Part shown: positions 7,350 to 8,677 of the stretch, piece after piece
How the letters are laid out: every line of letters starts with the position of its first letter
Numbering within the stretch: position 1 is the first letter of the stretch
Source of the DNA: Chlamydiota bacterium
Lineage (GTDB): Bacteria > Chlamydiota > Chlamydiia > Chlamydiales > Rhabdochlamydiaceae
Assembly: GCA_016866585.1 (NCBI GenBank)
Contig: VGMB01000051.1
Location: forward strand, 1-8,677
Reading direction: 5' to 3'
DNA length: 8,677 nt
Program-made: the position numbers and the translations under genes
Notes under the pieces: model-generated
What the model was told of the DNA's origin: nothing
Database searches by the model: none
Seen by the model: the letters and a program-made list of their open reading frames with translations, nothing else

Positions 7350-8371
7350 CGAAGAGTGTTATCTCAGAATTTTAATTGGAATAAAGCAAGGATCTCTTGC
7401 CTAGCCCAAATTTTACAAGCTCTAATTTGCGTAAGAACAGTCACTCTTACTCAAATCTCCAGTTTTTTTCAATCCGGTGCTAAACAAGAATCTTCTTATA
7501 GAAGAGTCCGGCGATTTTTTTCAGAGTTTTCTATTGATATCACAACCATCATTCATCTTTTACTTACCCTTTTTTGCCTTAAGAAACAGATCATCTTTTC
7601 CTTGACCGCACCAATTGAAAATCGGGGGAAAAAGACATAAACATCCTTCTTCTCTCGGTAGCTTATAGAGGGATTGGCATTCCTTTGTTCTGGAGCGTAT
7701 CTGATTCCGCTGGTACTTCATCCACTTCGGAAGAATAGCCGTTCTGAAGAAGGTTTTGTAACAGATTGGACATAGACGGATAGAAGCCTTTTCAGCAGAT
7801 CGTGAGTTCATAGGAGAGGATTGGTTTAGGTTTTTAAAAAAGGCCAAAATCCCGTTTGTTATCCGCATTAAGAAAAACAAAAAATAGATCCAAATCGATT
7901 ATCAATCACCCTGTCCTCATTTGGGGACATTTGCTTTACGTCTCCATATCTCACGCAAAAGGTGCAAAAGAACCGATGATCGTGGTCTCTAATGTTGTAT
8001 TTGAGGACGCTATTTGCTTGTACCGCAGAAGATGGGAAATAGAGACCTTATTCAGCTGTTTAAAAATGCGGGGATTTAGGCTGGAAGATACCCATATGAC
8101 AGCACCTGAGAAGATAGAAAAACTGCTCTTTGTGTTGGCTATATCCTTTTGCTGGTCTTACAAACTTGGGGTAATAAAAGATGCCGAAAAGGCCATCCGT
8201 AGAAAGCCCCATGGGAGCCTGTCTAAGAGCCTATTTCGAGTCGGATTGGACTGGTTAAGGTCCGTGGTCCTTTCTATAGAGAACAAAATCGATGGATTTC
8301 GAAAAACCCTTAACCAGTTGGAGGTTAGTGTGTCAAAAAATGTCGTGAAAATTTTGTCCAGTACAAAGTAA
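7329..8371 (+). pseudogene. IS4-family DDE transposase, broken by frameshifts and a stop
   Basis: This gene once encoded an RNase H-fold transposase of about 345 residues. The first frame, from ATG 7329 (Shine-Dalgarno AGGAG 7319-7323), starts MNHTNELRRVLSQNF and ends at 7640. Restoring the reading would give SLDRTNW with the first catalytic Asp near 7604, followed by DINILLLSVAYRG (from 7634), now two frames away. The frame shifts again in the A run near 7731-7735, meets TAA at 7759-7761, continues through SADREFIGEDW with the second Asp, then shifts in the A run 7879-7884. The last part, from about 7883 to 8371, is intact and contains YRRRWEIETLFSCLK, a perfect Y-(2)-R-(3)-E-(6)-K signature with the catalytic Glu. 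The closing TAA lies in the target duplication. All indels are in homopolymer runs, so sequencing error is an alternative, but the long neighbouring genes have none. Confidence 0.88.
8352..8368 (-). repeat. right terminal inverted repeat of the IS4-family element
   Basis: TTTTGTCCAGTACAAAG is the imperfect inverse of 7239-7256. It overlaps the last codons of the transposase gene, a compact arrangement I recall from relatives of this family. Confidence 0.65.
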
Positions 8372-8377
8372 AATTAC
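8369..8377. repeat. right target-site duplication of the IS4-family element
   Basis: This is an exact copy of TAAAATTAC at 7230-7238. Its first three bases form the TAA that ends the transposase reading frame. Confidence 0.65.
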
Positions 8378-8480
8378 AAAAATCGTTTTTTAAAAAAATA
8401 TTTACAACAAATTAACACTAAGACTGTATAATATAATTAAATATTTTGTTTATTTTGGTATAAAATGTCTATTAACACAT
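8378..8480. other. A/T-rich spacer between two insertion sequences
   Basis: This roughly 100-base stretch lies between the IS4-family element and the apparent end of the next one. It contains a perfect TATAAT (8427-8432), but its only -35-like partner TTTACA (8401-8406) is 20 bases away. It also holds an extended -10-like TGGTATAAA (8456-8464). Either could drive the downstream transposase, but neither is convincing in so A/T-rich a background. No gene is seen. Confidence 0.3.
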
Positions 8481-8514
8481 CAGGGCAAGCGCATCAAAAT
8501 TTTAGTTAATAAGT

Positions 8515-8537
8515 AAATGCATTATGTGGTGGCATTT
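8515..8537 (+). repeat. small inverted repeat ahead of the ISAs1-type transposase
   Basis: AAATGC (8515-8520) and GCATTT (8532-8537) can pair around an 11-base loop, ending 9 bases before the Shine-Dalgarno. It could modulate translation of incoming transcripts, but the stem is short and may be chance. Confidence 0.3.
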
Positions 8538-8556
8538 CGCCTTTTTAGGAGGTATA

Positions 8557-8677
8557 ATGTCTAGTCTCACAAAAATGCAGTCCCGTATGATTCACTATTT
8601 CAGTATTTGCGAAGATCCAAGAAAACATCGCATTCGACATAATCTTATAGATATCATTTTAATAAACATTCTCTCAA
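8557..8677 (+). CDS. ISAs1-family transposase, N-terminal part (runs off window)
   Basis: Forty codons are visible, starting MSSLTKMQSRMIHYF. The stretch FSICEDPRKHRIRHNLIDIILINIL (residues 15-39) fits the domain at the start of ISAs1-type (H-repeat-associated) DDE transposases, whose usual pattern is F-x-x-x-x-DPR-x-x-x-x-x-x-H-x-L-x-DIL. The start is well supported by a perfect AGGAGG (8547-8552) four bases ahead of the ATG. No catalytic residues are in the visible part, so whether the gene is intact cannot be judged. The element lies about 100 bases from the IS4-family copy in the same orientation, which marks this end of the window as a site of repeated insertion. Family confidence is good despite the short stretch. 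Confidence 0.8.
   Translation, partial: MSSLTKMQSRMIHYFSICEDPRKHRIRHNLIDIILINILS

Larger units (their letters stand above)
7239..8368 (+). mobile_element. degenerate IS4-family insertion sequence
   Basis: The element is about 1130 bases long and carries a single transposase gene. The left end is CTTTTTTACCTGACAAAA (7239-7256). The reverse complement of the right end (8352-8368) is CTTTGTACTGGACAAAA, matching at all but about four positions with one gap. The 9-base direct repeat TAAAATTAC borders both ends. The family is set by the transposase: the start resembles IS4-family proteins, and the YREK signature is intact in the 3' half. With its transposase broken at several points, the copy cannot move by itself but could be moved by an intact relative. 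It lies downstream of the LPS operon and disrupts no gene visible here. Confidence 0.8.
8481..8677 (+). mobile_element. ISAs1-family insertion sequence, left part only
   Basis: The element is recognised from its transposase start at 8557. The likely left end is CAGGGCAAGCGCATC from 8481, a G/C-richer motif standing out from the A/T-rich flank. ISAs1-family ends often begin with CAGGG, as I recall, but the matching right end is outside the window, so the boundary is not confirmed. Confidence 0.6.

Noticed and set aside
7560..7880. Open frame of 106 codons on the minus strand
   Set aside because: It is antisense to the broken transposase, whose plus-strand frames carry clear family motifs.
8386..8398. 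T6A7 palindrome as a terminator of the IS4-family transposase gene
   Set aside because: It has no G/C stem and no loop; it is simply a run of T followed by a run of A.
6969..8677. CRISPR array, tRNA gene or phage attachment site
   Set aside because: There are no regularly spaced repeats, no cloverleaf-forming sequence and no integrase. The repeats present are explained by the two insertion sequences.

Overview
The window is AT-rich and looks like the chromosome of a member of the Chlamydiae, probably an environmental (Parachlamydiales-like) lineage rather than Chlamydia itself. The evidence is gene order and protein type: tilS and ftsH on one strand next to a divergent pair of LptF/LptG permeases. 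As I recall, the same neighbours occur around CT838-CT841 in Chlamydia trachomatis. FtsH also has an unusually long periplasmic insertion. No database search was possible, so the lineage call is inference.

Bases 1-3835 are read on the minus strand. tilS (tRNA-Ile lysidine synthase) lies upstream of ftsH (membrane AAA protease), whose 3' end runs off the left edge. A 171-base divergent region carries a good sigma-70-like promoter for tilS. From 4007 the plus strand carries a tight three-gene operon: lptF and lptG (overlapping by ATGA), then, 8 bases later, a PAP2-fold membrane protein that resembles LpxT, the enzyme that adds a second phosphate to lipid A 1-phosphate using undecaprenyl diphosphate. 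Two parts of the LPS exporter are thus coupled to a probable lipid A head-group modifier, all acting at the inner membrane or its periplasmic face.

After the operon comes about 270 bases without a recognisable gene, then an accessory zone of insertion sequences. A decayed IS4-family element of about 1.13 kb (7239-8368) has imperfect 17-18 base terminal inverted repeats and a 9-base target duplication. Its transposase is broken by several indels in homopolymer runs and by an in-frame stop. The start of its transposase gene sits inside a strong fold-back structure. About 100 bases further on, an ISAs1-family element begins. Its transposase gene starts at 8557 behind a perfect AGGAGG and runs off the right edge.

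I found no convincing new multi-gene system. The most informative points are the lptF-lptG-lpxT-like operon, the resolved IS boundaries and fold-back structure, and the enlarged FtsH periplasmic domain.
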